Source: Areca catechu
Lineage: Eukaryota; Streptophyta; Magnoliopsida; Arecales; Arecaceae
Direction of reading: 5' to 3'
Assembly: GCA_021397845.1 (NCBI GenBank)
Contig: CM038052.1
Span: 143,991,854 to 144,055,853, forward strand
Length of the DNA: 64,000 bases
Below are positions 46,876 through 57,580 of this stretch, in pieces. Position 1 is the first letter of the stretch. The number at the start of each line of letters is the position of its first letter. Below the pieces are notes generated by a model that was not told the DNA's origin, made no database searches, and saw only the letters and a program-made list of their open reading frames with translations. Made by a program: the position numbers and the translations under genes.

Positions 46876-47400
46876 CTAGTATATTTCTTCCTTGTGATCT
46901 TCAAGAGCATTTAGAGGTCTTCTTCATAAGAGGAAGAAGATAGCAAGAGGTCCAAAGATCTTGCATAGTTTGATCTGCAAGACAGAAGCCAAAAGCTGGT
47001 CTAGATTCGGATTGGCATAGTTTTTAAAGCGAACGACTTACTGAAAGAGGAGAGGACTGCAAGGATCTAGCAGTCCGGTGCCCTCTACGACTCGGTTGTG
47101 AGAGCTTCGTGTAGATACCAATAGAGGTCAAGCATTTGTGCGACTCTGACAGAATCTCAATTTTTAGTAGCGGATCTGTATGCTTTTCAGAGCAAGCCCG
47201 GATAGCAATCCAGATAAGTATTTTATGCTTAAAATAATTTTTATTTCAGATCTGATATTTTTTTCATATGTTGTAGCATGTTAGAAACTTATGATAAATA
47301 AATTAGATTTATTTATGAATTGCATGATTAGATATAAATTATTTTTATATCTGCTTCCACTGTGATAAGCTGTTGATGCTTGTTCGATTGTAATTTTTTA
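46876..47400. other. Unassigned segment inside Copia D
   Basis: No coding is seen. GAGAGGACTGCAAGGATCTA and GTGTAGATACC sequence resembles the end of another LTR, but no boundaries can be proved. It could be what Gypsy 2 first inserted into. Confidence 0.35.
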
Positions 47401-47923
47401 TCCCTAGGAGAAATCCAACATCACAGACATCTATTATGCTTGTATTTTCTTTTTATGCTTATAGTCTTTGATTGTACTTTTGCTTATCTTTTGTTTCAGT
47501 TTATGTTTGCTTATCTTATGTAAGCACTTTTGTTGTACTGAAACTCTAATGTTTACTCTTCTTTCTATCAAAATTGATTGCCTTGTTATGATAAAATGCA
47601 TTAATTTAGGGGGAGATACTCCTTTTAATGTTTAATGTTGACAAAAAGGAGGAGTAAAATCTATATATAAGCATTTTATAAGTATTTTCTGAAATTTCTG
47701 AAATTTTTCATAATTTACCTTTCATAGGGGGAGAGAATGAAATTCAACCTTGCTTGGCATATCTCTTTTATGAAACTTTGTTGTATGAACTTTGATATGC
47801 TGAATTTAACTCAATTCTCATGAGCTTTAAGTGTATGCTCACTTGAATGTGTGGTACAATACCCATAATTGAATTTAAATGCTTATATGCTCAAGGTTTT
47901 ATCCTCATCAAAAAGGGAAAGAT
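47401..47923 (+). other. Copia D 3' non-coding tail and polypurine tract
   Basis: Contains AGGGGGAGATACTCC (near 47610), AAAAAGGAGGAG (near 47645) and ATAGGGGGAGAG (near 47725). These serial purine runs are typical of the SIRE 3' tail. It ends CATCAAAAAGGGAAAGAT directly before the 3' LTR, the polypurine tract. Confidence 0.7.
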
Positions 47924-49432
47924 TGTTGGCTTTAGCCCTTGATTTTGATGACTAACAAAATGTTGAGTATATATTTTATATTAATGTTTCAATTGTAGTT
48001 GTGAGTTTCATGATACATGTACATCAAATTTTTTATACAAAGGTATCAAACTCACTAATTTTGAAGCTAAGTGAATTTTAGTGTATAAGAAGTCTTCTCA
48101 CCTTGAAAATCCCTAAAATGGGTCAATCTGTGCTTTATGAAGAAGATATTGAAGTTCTATTGAAGAACACTTTGAATTTTGAAGCTTGGCATAGAGTTTT
48201 TGAGTGGCATGTAGAAATCTCTTTGGTATGCCTTGAGTCGACTCACAGAAGTCAAGTGTCGACTCATGAAGAAGTCAAGTGTTGACTCACAGAAATCAAG
48301 TGTCGATCATGAAGAAGTCAAGTCGACTTACACAAACCAAGTGTCGACTCATGGCCTGAGAAAAATAATGATATAGAACTATGCCATTTTGAGATATTTT
48401 TTATCAAGTATCGACTCAGAAAACTCAAGTATCGACTCATAGAAGTCAAGTGTCGACTCAGAGATCGACTCATAGCCTGAGAACAAAAATAGAACAAAAC
48501 TTAGTTTTTTTGAGATTTATACCTTGAGTCGACTCATGCTGATCCAAGTGTCGACTCATGAAGACTCAAGTGTTGACTTATGGACAAACCCAAGTATCGA
48601 CTCATGGGTTCTAACAACAATAATGGCTATAATTTCTGAGAGTCAGATTTGAATCCTACAAGCTCCAAACAGCTAGTTTTGCTCCATGAATGGTCATAAA
48701 CTATTTTTTGGATGTTTTTGAAGTATTTAAGTCTCACCAAATTCATTCAAGAATAACTAACTCACAAGAGACAAGACTTACCTTTGAAAACTTCACTTCC
48801 AAAGTCAAAAAGAGAGCAAAAGAGAAGATTCCCATTGAAAAAGCTTCTAAGCCTTCAAATCAACATTCCAAAAGTGGTCTTTGAAGTGATTCCAAAGAGA
48901 AAACAAGTCAAGAAATCATCAAGAGCCTCAAAGCTTCTATTTTATACTCTATAGAGAGTTTTTCTTGTACTTTATTCTTGTACTTCTGAATTTATCTCTT
49001 GTGTCTAGTTTCAAGGGTGTTTGAAACTAGGTGTTAGGCCTTTCCAAGCCATGAATTGAAATCCAAGCCTAAGTTAGCTTGAGTAAAGGTTGTTGGTGAG
49101 CCTAAATGAGAAAGCCAACTTTGGGTTTGACTTGTGAGCCCTTGAAAACAAGTTGGCTGTAATCTAGGTTGATTATAGTGAAATTCCCAAGGGATAGCTT
49201 GGGGAATGGATGTAGGTGCTTGGTATGCACCGAACCACTATAAACCTTTGTGTTTGTGTATGTGTTCTTTACTCTCTTGCATTAGCTGCTTATATTCATT
49301 GCATTGCATATTATTCATTGTATGCTCACTTGCATTGCTTCACAAACACTTTAAAATGCAGCATATATTTGCTTTATATTTTTTAAAGAAACCTAATTCA
49401 CCCCCCCTCTTGGGTTGCTATGCTGGGCAACA
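47924..49432 (+). repeat. Copia D 3' LTR, 1509 bp
   Basis: Starts TGTTGGCTTTAGCCCTTGAT and ends GGGTTGCTATGCTGGGCAAC plus A. It differs from the 5' LTR by scattered substitutions and small indels, and lacks one motif copy (AGTGTCGACTCATG ... CACCTC) present near 38025-38060. Confidence 0.9.
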
Positions 49433-50372
49433 GCATCCCTAGCCTTATGCCATGTCTGAATATCTTGGCCTAATACAGGTAGAGAGAAGGATTGGGTGGT
49501 GAAGAAAGTTGGCTGCACATGAAGGGTTGCATCCCTTCATGATTACTGAAATTTTGCAAAACCAAGAGTCTTTCTTATTGAAGGAACTTGTCTCTTGGAT
49601 AAGCCACTTAATTCCATGCCATTTATAGACCCCTATCACCCAGTTACATGCCCATGGCACGAGGACAAAAGCCAGGATTATCCAGAAGACATGAATAAGG
49701 CCTTTGGCGCAGGAAAGGTCTTGACCTTTCAAGATAAGACTCCTTCTTCATGAAGGGTCTTATATGATCTATTATTTGACAGATCAAAGGCTGATGAAGA
49801 GCCATATTTGGCACCCCCGCATCTCCTATTTAAATCCTTCGGTGTTTTTGCTGAAGGTAATTTGATTTATCCTTTCTTTCTTACACTCTTACACTCTGCC
49901 ACTTTGTCCTTCTTGTCTCTTCCTTCCCTTGTTAGGACATAGGTCTTGCCTTAAGACAAGTCCACCATTTAAGAAAAGGGCTTAGAAAGAGAATTAGAAA
50001 GTGATAGAGTGAAGAAAGGTTTTAGAGAAGGCTCAGAGTGTTCTACTGGAGGGCAAGGGTATGAGCAAGGAAGGAGAGGCTGCTAATGGAAGAAAGGTCA
50101 TCAGAAGAGTCCCAGTGGTTTAAGCAACCTACTAAGGAGTGATTCCTAGGTTCAATTTCTATGTGGATCACCTCTGGAGGGCATCCACTTGTATACCTAG
50201 TGGAAAGAAGAAGGAATTAGCATTCCAGGTATTTTTCCAAACCTTGTTTGAATAACTTGTTGATTGTAATGAAGAAGGGATCCTGGGCTTAGGGTTTCTA
50301 GTTATTTGGAGTTTCAAAATGAAAATTTTTGAAATCCATTCTTCTACTATGCCATCGAAACCCAACATTAGA

Positions 50373-51715
50373 TTCATCAAATATAGTACATAAAGATTAC
50401 TCAATAGTTAAAGTTCTCTGTATGTTTTATTAGAAGTAAAATGTTTAAGAAAGATACATTCATTAGATTTAACATCAAATTTTCTAAGGATATCTTTTTC
50501 ATTATTTAAAATAAAGTATTTATAACCAAAAATATGAAAGTAACTTATATTAGTCTTTCTATCATTCCAAAGTTTATAGCAGATTTTCTTTTAAATAGGT
50601 TGAATTAGAATACGGTTTAAGATATAACAAGCAGTGTTCAAAGTTTTAGTCCAAAAATATTTTGAAAGATTGCCTTTACATAACATTATTCAGGCCATCT
50701 CTTTCAATATTTTATTTTTTCTCTCAATAATACCATTTTATTGTTGTCTTCTTGGAAATGAAAAGTTGTGATCAATGTTATGCTCATTGCAAAATTCTTC
50801 CAAACTTTGATTTTCAAATTTTGTACTATGGTCACTTCAAATTGAAATTATAGAAAGATTTTTTTGATTTTAAACTTTTCTATAAAACTTTTAAAAAATA
50901 TTGAAAGCATCATTTTTATGTACAAAAAATAGTATCCATGTGAATGTTGAAAAGTCATCTACTATCACAAGTCTATACTTATTTTCACCTAGGCTTGTAG
51001 TCCTAGTTGGTTTAAATAAGTCCATGAGAAGTAGTGGTCTAGAAGTTGAAACAACTTTTTTAGTTTTAAAACTCTTCCTAGTTTGTTTACTAAATTGGCA
51101 AGCATCAATTACATCATCTTCTTTAAAATTTATGTTTGACAAACCTTTACTAAGTTTTTAGAAATTAATTAGATAAAGTGTGTATATTAGTATATCCAAG
51201 TATTTGATGCTAAAGCCAACTAATTTCCTTGATCTTAGTATTTATGGCTATTAGACTTGTACTACTTTTCATGGCTAGATCATTTAAATCAACCATGTAT
51301 ATGTTTTCAAGTCTATACCTACAAACTTAATGCTTGCATCAAATGAACTAGTAACTATGAACATAAAAGATTCAAATACAATTTAAAAACCTTTATCATA
51401 TAACTGACAAATACTTAATAGATTATGTTTCAAGTTATTTACTAGCATGATATTTTTAAAATAAGTAAAAGGGATGATTTTAATCTTATTAATATCAATA
51501 ATTTTTTCTTTACCATTATCATTGAAAATAACTAACATCCTTCATTTCTAGGATGAAGAATTGTTCCTTGTCATCCATCATATATTTTAGACAACCACCA
51601 TCTAAGTACCATCTTCTTCTAGTCCCTTGGGCTACAAGACATTTCTGTAAAATAAATCAAGTAATCTTTTTAGGCATCTAATCTTTCTTAGATCCTTTGG
51701 GGTTAATGACTATAG
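50373..51715 (-). pseudogene. Copia B integrase, GAG-pre-integrase and protease fragments
   Basis: On the minus strand from the right: NPKGSKK-like sequence and YLDGGCLKYMM (protease active site, DSG changed to DGG) near 51600, then an integrase core. The open piece at 51142-50891 reads MSNINFKEDDVIDACQFSKQ, RPLLLMDLFKPTRTTSLGEN and YRLVIVDDFSTFTWILFFVH. Further left are an ITLITTFHFQEDN-like decayed catalytic-Glu area and FHIFGYKYFILNNEKDILRK near 50510. Many stops; clearly dead. Confidence 0.75.
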
Positions 51716-53175
51716 TTTTTGACTCTAAATTTGATTTTGATGAATAATAAAATGTTTGAGTTTAAATAAGATATTAATATTTTGTTGGAGTGTTGAGATT
51801 GTTATTTCAGGTACCCTACAAACTTAATGAAAGAAAAGACTAGTTGATAATCTTCAAGCATGAAAATTTTACTATTTTAGTTATCTTCTCAAAGTAAAAA
51901 GCATGGATTTAATGGACTTGAGAGTTAGTGTGGAAGAAATCAAGTTGAAGCTTCATGTTTCAAGATTGGAACATTTTTTTTTAATTGGCATAGGTCAAGT
52001 GTTAACTTAAAGAAATGGTGAATCGATCTCTAGAATGACTTAAAGAAGAAAAGGACTAGTACATAGAGTTTCAGCTAGCACAGGTCTGTGAGTCGATACT
52101 TGGCTTTGAAGTGTTGACTAAAGGGTCAACTTAAAGATAGAAAAATAATAAAAGGCTAAACTTTTGGCATAAGTCTGTGAGTTGATACTAGGCTTTGAAG
52201 TATCAACTTAAGGGTCAACTCAAGAAACAACTCATGCTCCATAAGTCACAGTCTTAAGCAAATCTAGAGAGCAAAATTTTTTAGACATAGCTTATGAGTC
52301 GACACCAGCTTCTGAAGTGTCGACTCAAGGATTGACTCATAGACTAGTGAGTCGATACTCAGCTTCTAATAGCACAGTAACAACTATATTTTTAGAAGTC
52401 CAGAAGCTTGGAAAAGCTGTCAAATAGCTAGTTCTCATCTCCAACTAATCATAAATGATTTTTTGAATGTTCTAAGAGTATCTATTCTTCACCAAACATA
52501 TTGAAAAATAAGAGAATCCAAGAGAAAGATAAGAGCTTCGAAGAGAATCTTCCAAAAATCAAACTTCTAAAAAGAAAAGCCTAGTTTTTATAGATTGTGC
52601 AATCAACTCTAACAACCATAAATCATTGCAATCATTAGAGGCTTTTCATTGAAGAGGATAACTCAAAGATTCCTTCAAGAGTTTCATCGATATTTTCATG
52701 CCCTTCAAGAGAGCTTTTTTGGTTAATTATTCTAGTACTTTATTTTTAAGTTATAACTAGTTTTAAGTGGATTAAAACAAGGAGATAGGCTCATCTAAGT
52801 TTTGAAATTAGATTGCAAACCTAGGGTTGACTTGTTGTGAGATTGTAGTTGGTGAGCCTAAGAAAAAATCAATTGGGTTAGATTTGTGAGCCTGGATATA
52901 AACCAGCTATAATCTTTGAAGGATTATAATGAAATTGCCAAGGAGATTTTAGGGAGTGGATGTAGATGCTTGGGATGCACCGAGCTACTATAAACCTTGT
53001 ATATTTATTAAGCTTTATTTTTCTCCTCCTCTTCTTTTCTTAAGTATTATATTTAATTATAATTTGTATACATATATTGTTATACACTCACTTGCTTTTC
53101 AAATTCAGCACATACTTGTTTAAAATATTAAAAAATTCAATTCACCTCCGTATTGGGTTGCTTCATTGGATAACA
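51716..53175 (+). repeat. Copia E 5' LTR, 1460 bp
   Basis: Starts TTTTTGACTCTAAATTTGAT then TTTGATGAATAATAAAATG, homologous to the A and D LTR starts but with TG changed to TT. It ends GGGTTGCTTCATTGGATAAC plus A. It carries decayed GTCGACTCA motifs (AAGTGTCGACTCAAGG near 52315). Confidence 0.75.
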
Positions 53176-53177
53176 AG

Positions 53178-53189
53178 TAGTATCAGACC
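53178..53189 (+). other. Decayed primer binding site of Copia E
   Basis: TAGTATCAGACC, two mismatches from the initiator-Met tRNA complement, at the expected position. Confidence 0.7.
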
Positions 53190-53235
53190 TTGGTACTTAA
53201 TGAGATTGATCTAACAATCAAGAGTCAAAGATCGA

Positions 53236-54640
53236 ATGGTAGTCTGATTTGGTGTTTGTGTTACCGAGGGGCAATCATCAAACCATTCACCTTTGTTCAA
53301 TGGAATAAATAATACATACTAGAAAACATGCATGTGCATTTACATTCAGCCATTGATTATATTTGGAAGACTATAATCAAAGGACCACACAAATCCATAG
53401 TCATGGTTAATGGTGTTGCTACTCCCAAGCTAGAAGATGATTAGGATGAGCATGACATTAAATAATCTAAATTAAATGCTAAAGCTATGATCTTTTATAT
53501 AATGCTTTAGACCCTAGTGAGTTCAATAGGATTTATACTTGTTCTTCAATCAAAGAAATGTAGGATACACTTGAAGTTACTCATGAGGGTAGTAATTAAG
53601 TAAAATAATTTAAGATTAATATACTTGTTCATACTTACAAAATTTTAGGATGTAGCCTAGTGAAACTATAATTAAAATGTACACTAGATTTACCAATTTC
53701 ATAAATAGCTTGAAAAGCATTGGAGGATGTTCCCAGGTGCATGGATAACATTCTACCAATAGCCAATCTCAGAACATTATATTGGAAGTGGCAGCAATAG
53801 GGGATTGAAGCAATCAGCCTGTCAGGAATTCAGCTTTATTGCACAGAAATCTCCTAACTTGTTTAGAGTGCCCTGAATGTTCTAGATATGATATGGATGT
53901 GAAACTATCTCTGTTGGGACCTCCAACTAGTGAGGATTCAACCCTCCAATGATCCTGGTCGAACTCCAAAAGGATAGAGAGAGGAATGACTCCAAAGATG
54001 CTAGGTGCTGGGTTTCCTACTTGGACTAGGAGTCCTTAGGCACTAAAGAATTTTCTCCTTCTTAGGGTATGGTGGCTTAGATGCTGATATTATCCTAATA
54101 GAGAGTGACAAACCAAAGAGGAAGAGAAGGAGGAAGAAGATGGATATCAAGGAGAAAATGTTATTTCATTATGATGGCTCCAATCAGTCCCATATACAAA
54201 GTATATATATACTAGGTCACCTTGACCTAACCCTAAAACTCTCATAGGCCATCTTAATGTATAATTGAGTTTTCCAAGCCCAAGTACACCCTTGACTCAG
54301 TCCAATCAAATATACCTAGGATTCAAAACTAGCACAATACAAGTTGGCCCCTTGAGGCCCAAGTTTCCTAAACCTCAAGAACCGAAAGGCTAACAGCCTT
54401 TCATCTTAGGGCCCAAACTAACCCTAGAAATTTCATGATAGCATCATGATCATTGGACCTTGGCCTTAGCCTTTGTCCCCTGAGCCTTGGAAGCACCACA
54501 TGAGACACAACAAAAAGTTTTGGTAAGTCCTATTTTAATGCCAAGCTTGTTAACAAAATTCTCAAGTCTCTTCCAACTTCATGGGATGTAAAGGTCATTG
54601 CCATACAAGATGCTAAAGATCTTGATACATTTTCTTTTGG
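53236..54640 (+). pseudogene. Copia E gag, interrupted and cut
   Basis: ATG at 53236 leads into VTEGQSSNHSPLFNGINNTY-like sequence and a UBN2 region with many stops. An insertion of about 0.8 kb (around 53729-54520) splits it. It resumes at AKLVNKILKSLPTSWDVKVI near 54540 and stops at about 54640, where Copia C begins. The second half of gag and the protease are deleted. Confidence 0.65.
53729..54520. mobile_element. Unclassified insertion in Copia E gag
   Basis: Copia gag reads AAAAGCATTGG before it and AAAAGTTTTGGTAAGTCC after it, where one copy is expected, so about 11 bp is duplicated with two changes. The insert begins AGGATGTTCCCAGG and ends GAGACACAACA. A TGTT...AACA start and end within it suggest a solo LTR, but the flanks do not then fit. 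No coding is seen. TATATATATAC lies near 54204-54214. Confidence 0.4.
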
Positions 54641-57566
54641 AGGAGAGTCCTTCCAAGCAGAGGCCGTAGGGACTTATATCTTGAAGTTACCTTCGAGGAA
54701 GATTTTAGAGCTGAGAGATTATTACTATATGCCTAAGGTCATTAGAAATATCATATCTACACCCTTGTTACTTAAACAAGGTTATACTATGAATGTGATG
54801 AACAATGGTTGCTCAATCAGCTTTTCTAATGAAATTATATATTGTGGCGTATTTTGCAATGGTCTTTTAACTCTATCCACTAATGACAATATACTTCATG
54901 TAAGTAACAAATGAAAGAGAGATGATATAAACAATACTTTACTCTGGCACTGTCGGCTTGGACATATTAGTGAGACTAGGATTAGCAAGTTATACAAGGA
55001 AAATTTCCTTAATCCTTATGATTATGAATCATTAGGAACTTGAGAATCATGTCTCATGGATAAAATGGCCAAGACTCCATTTAGTGGACATAGAGAAAGG
55101 ATAACTGAGTTATTAGGACTCATACATACAGATGTATATGGGCCTATGACAACTCAGGCCAAGGGTGGATACTCTTATTTCATCATGTTTACTGATGATT
55201 TTTTCAAGGTACGGATTTGTGTATCTTATGAAACATAAGTTCGAAGCCTTTGATAAATTTTTAGAGTATCAAAGTATGGTAGAGAAACAAATGGGAAAAA
55301 GTATTAAGATCCTTCGATCAGATAGAAGAGGTGAATACTTATCCACCAAGTTTCTTGATCACCTTAAAGAAAAGGGAATCATCTTTGAATGGACTCCTCC
55401 TTACACACCACAATTAAATGGTGTTGCTGAAAGGAGAAATCGTACTTTATTAGATATGGTACGGTCCATGATGTGCTTCACAGACTTATCTGTTTCTTTC
55501 TGGGGATATGCCTTGAAAACAGCGGCTAATATTTTAAATAGAGTACCATCCAAATCTGTATCTAGCACTCCATATGAGTTATGGAGGGGAAAGAAACCCA
55601 ATCTTAGGTATCTTAAGATATGGGGATGTCCAGCCTATGTCAAAAGAAATTTTGGACATAAGCTTGATGTTAGAGCAGAAAAGTATCTATTTGTTGGATA
55701 TCCTAAAGATAGTATAGGATATATGTTCTACCACCCTACTGAACAAAAGGTTTTAGTCAGTAGGCATGCCATTTTTATGGAGAAAGAGTTCATCCTACAA
55801 AAGGGCAGTGGGAGAAATATTGAACTTGAAGAAGTTCAACAAATCGATACATCTCAACCAAATGATAACATAGTTAGTATAGAACTAGAACACACCACTC
55901 TTATCTGTAGGTCTGATAGGGTGTGTCATGCACCTGAGAGGTATGGGTTCATTATTGAGAATAATGAAGCCCGGATCATTGAAAATGATGAGCCTCTAAC
56001 CTATACGGATGCTGTCATGAGTAGGGACTCAGACAGATGGCTGGAAGCCATGAGATCCGAAATGGACTCCATGTATGTCAACCAAGTGTGGACTTTGGTT
56101 GATGCACAAAAGGGTGTTAACCCTATTGGATGCAAATGGGCCTATAAGAAAAAGATTGGGGCAGATGGCAAAGTCAAAACTTATAAAGCCAGATTAGTGG
56201 CTAAGGGTTTCAGACAAAAACAGGGAATAGATTATGATGAAACATTTTCTCCTGTTGCTTGCTCAAATCTATTCGGATCGTGCTTGCTATAGCAACATAT
56301 CATGATTATGAAATCTGGCAGATGAATGTAAAAACCGCATTCCTTAATGGTTTCCTTGAGGAAGAGGTCTATATGTCACAGCCAGAAGGTTTTGTCTTGG
56401 AGACTAAACCTAATCAGGTATGTAGGCTGAAGAAATCCATTTATGGATTAAAGCAAGCATTCAGGAGTTGGAACATCCGATTTGATAAGACAGTCAAAGA
56501 GTTTGACTTTATCAAAAATGAGGATGAACCTTGTGTGTACAAGAAGACTAGTGGGAGTGCCATAGTTTTCTTGGTTCTGTATGTGGATGACATACTCCTC
56601 ATTGGAAATGATATCCCAATATTACAATCAGTCAAGGTATGGTTATCTAAACAGTTTTCCATGAAAGACTTGGGAGAAGCATCCTATATACTGGGTATCA
56701 AGATCTATAGAGATAGATCTAGGAGAATGCTAACCTTATCCCAGTCTAGGTACATTGACCAAGTGCTAAAGAGATTTAGCATGGAGGGAAGTAAAAGAGG
56801 TTACTTGCCCATTGGTCATGGCATACATCTTTCTAAGAAGATGTCTCCTAAGACACCTGAAGAAAGAAATAGAATGAGTTCTATACCTTATGCTTCGGCT
56901 GTAGGATCTATAATGTATACTATGTTATGTACCAGGCCTGATGTGGCATATGCCTTAGGTATAGCCAACAGATTTCAGGCTGATCCAGGAGAGGATCACT
57001 GGAAGGCTGTGAAAAATATTCTTAAGTACTTGAGAAGGACTAAGGATATTTTTCTGATATACGGAGGATCTGATCTTAAACTGGAAGCTTATTCAGATTC
57101 TAGTTTTCAATCGGATCCGGATGATAGCAAATCTATTTTAGGGTATGTTTTTACCCTCAATGGAGGAGCTGTAAGCTGGAAGAGTTCTAAACAGCAGACT
57201 GTAGCTGACTCAACAACTGAGACAGAATACATTGCTGTTAGTGAAGCTGCCAAGGAAGCTGTCTGGATGAAGAAGTTCATCTCAAAGTTGGGCATTGTTC
57301 CGGAGATTAAAGGTCCAGTACCACTTTACTGTGATAATACTGGAGCCGTTGCTCAAGCTAAGGAACCTAGAGCTCATCACAAATCAAAACACATTCTAAG
57401 ATGCTTCCATCTCGTTCAAGAGATTATTGAAAGACAAGAAGTCTGCATTAAAAGAGTAGAAACGAAGAACAACATAGCAGACCAGTTCACTAAGGCTCTA
57501 CCACAGTGGGAGTTTGATCGCCATCTCGATTGTATGGGGTTAAAATTTAAAAGTGATTGGCTTTAA
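54641..57566 (+). pseudogene. Copia C pol: integrase, RT, RNase H (5' part lost), nearly intact
   Basis: Starts within the protease region (AVGTYILKLPSRKILELRDY). The integrase zinc finger has LWHCRLGH, but the first Cys of its CXXC is a TGA stop (55041-55043). The core has LIHTDVYGPM, LRSDRRGEY and NGVAERRNRTLL, so all three acidic residues are kept. An extra T in a T tract near 55200 causes one frameshift. RT has WKWAYKKKIGADGKVK-like sequence (CKWAYKKKIGADGKVKTYKA), a lost base near 56268, then MNVKTAFLNGFLEEEVYMSQ and the active-site LYVDDILLIGND. RNase H is complete: EAYSDSSFQSD, DSTTETEYIAVSEAAKEAVW and DQFTKALP, ending KSDWL. This is the least damaged pol in the window. It is not of the SIRE type; the lineage is unclear. 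Confidence 0.85.
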
Positions 57567-57568
57567 TG

Positions 57569-57580
57569 CAAGTGGGAGAT
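57569..57580 (+). other. Polypurine tract of Copia C
   Basis: CAAGTGGGAGAT directly before the 3' LTR. Confidence 0.7.

Larger units (their letters stand above)
37727..49432 (+). mobile_element. Copia D: SIRE-like element with both LTRs, pol largely replaced by Gypsy 2 sequence
   Basis: Two closely similar LTRs (37727-39246, 47924-49432) are flanked by an exact 5-bp TSD, GCATC. Inside are a PBS, a nearly complete gag, protease and GAG-pre-integrase. The rest of pol is gone; in its place is a 5'-truncated chromovirus (41435-46875) and an unassigned segment. The non-coding tail and polypurine tract of Copia D remain before the 3' LTR. Confidence 0.9.
36251..50367 (+). mobile_element. Solo LTR of Copia family C, split by Copia D
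   Basis: The left part is 36251-37726, starting TGAAAGAAAAGTGTCCTAAA. The right part is 49438-50367, ending CGAAACCCAACA. Together they give about 2.4 kb and align end to end with the Copia C 3' LTR at 57581-60028 (start TGAAAGGATTATGCCCTAAA, end CCAAAACCCTAACA; shared internal text such as GATGAACCCCATAG and GGGTGCTCATTAG). Exact TTAGA duplications flank it and Copia B coding resumes on both sides. It is therefore a solo LTR, not part of a full element. Confidence 0.85.
28825..51715 (-). mobile_element. Copia B: SIRE-like Copia on the minus strand, host of several later insertions; 5' end outside the window
   Basis: Read on the minus strand from the right: protease and integrase (51715-50373), then after the solo LTR C gap, RT and RNase H (36250-33266), a third ORF (32892-31248), a non-coding tail and the 3' LTR (30361-28825). 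Coding sequence rejoins across the family C solo LTR: the minus-strand frame reads FDESN-like on one side and SSNPSPSEK on the other, sharing the TSD. The left part of protease/gag and the 5' LTR should lie beyond Copia E, outside the window. Confidence 0.8.

Noticed and set aside
46876..47400. Possible LTR end of another Copia element inside Copia D
   Set aside because: It has suggestive composition only. No second copy, PBS or TSD in the window defines it.
28825..51715. Copia A and Copia B as one element split by an inversion
   Set aside because: Their LTRs differ substantially in sequence and motif form, and each has its own LTR in the expected orientation, so two separate elements fit better.
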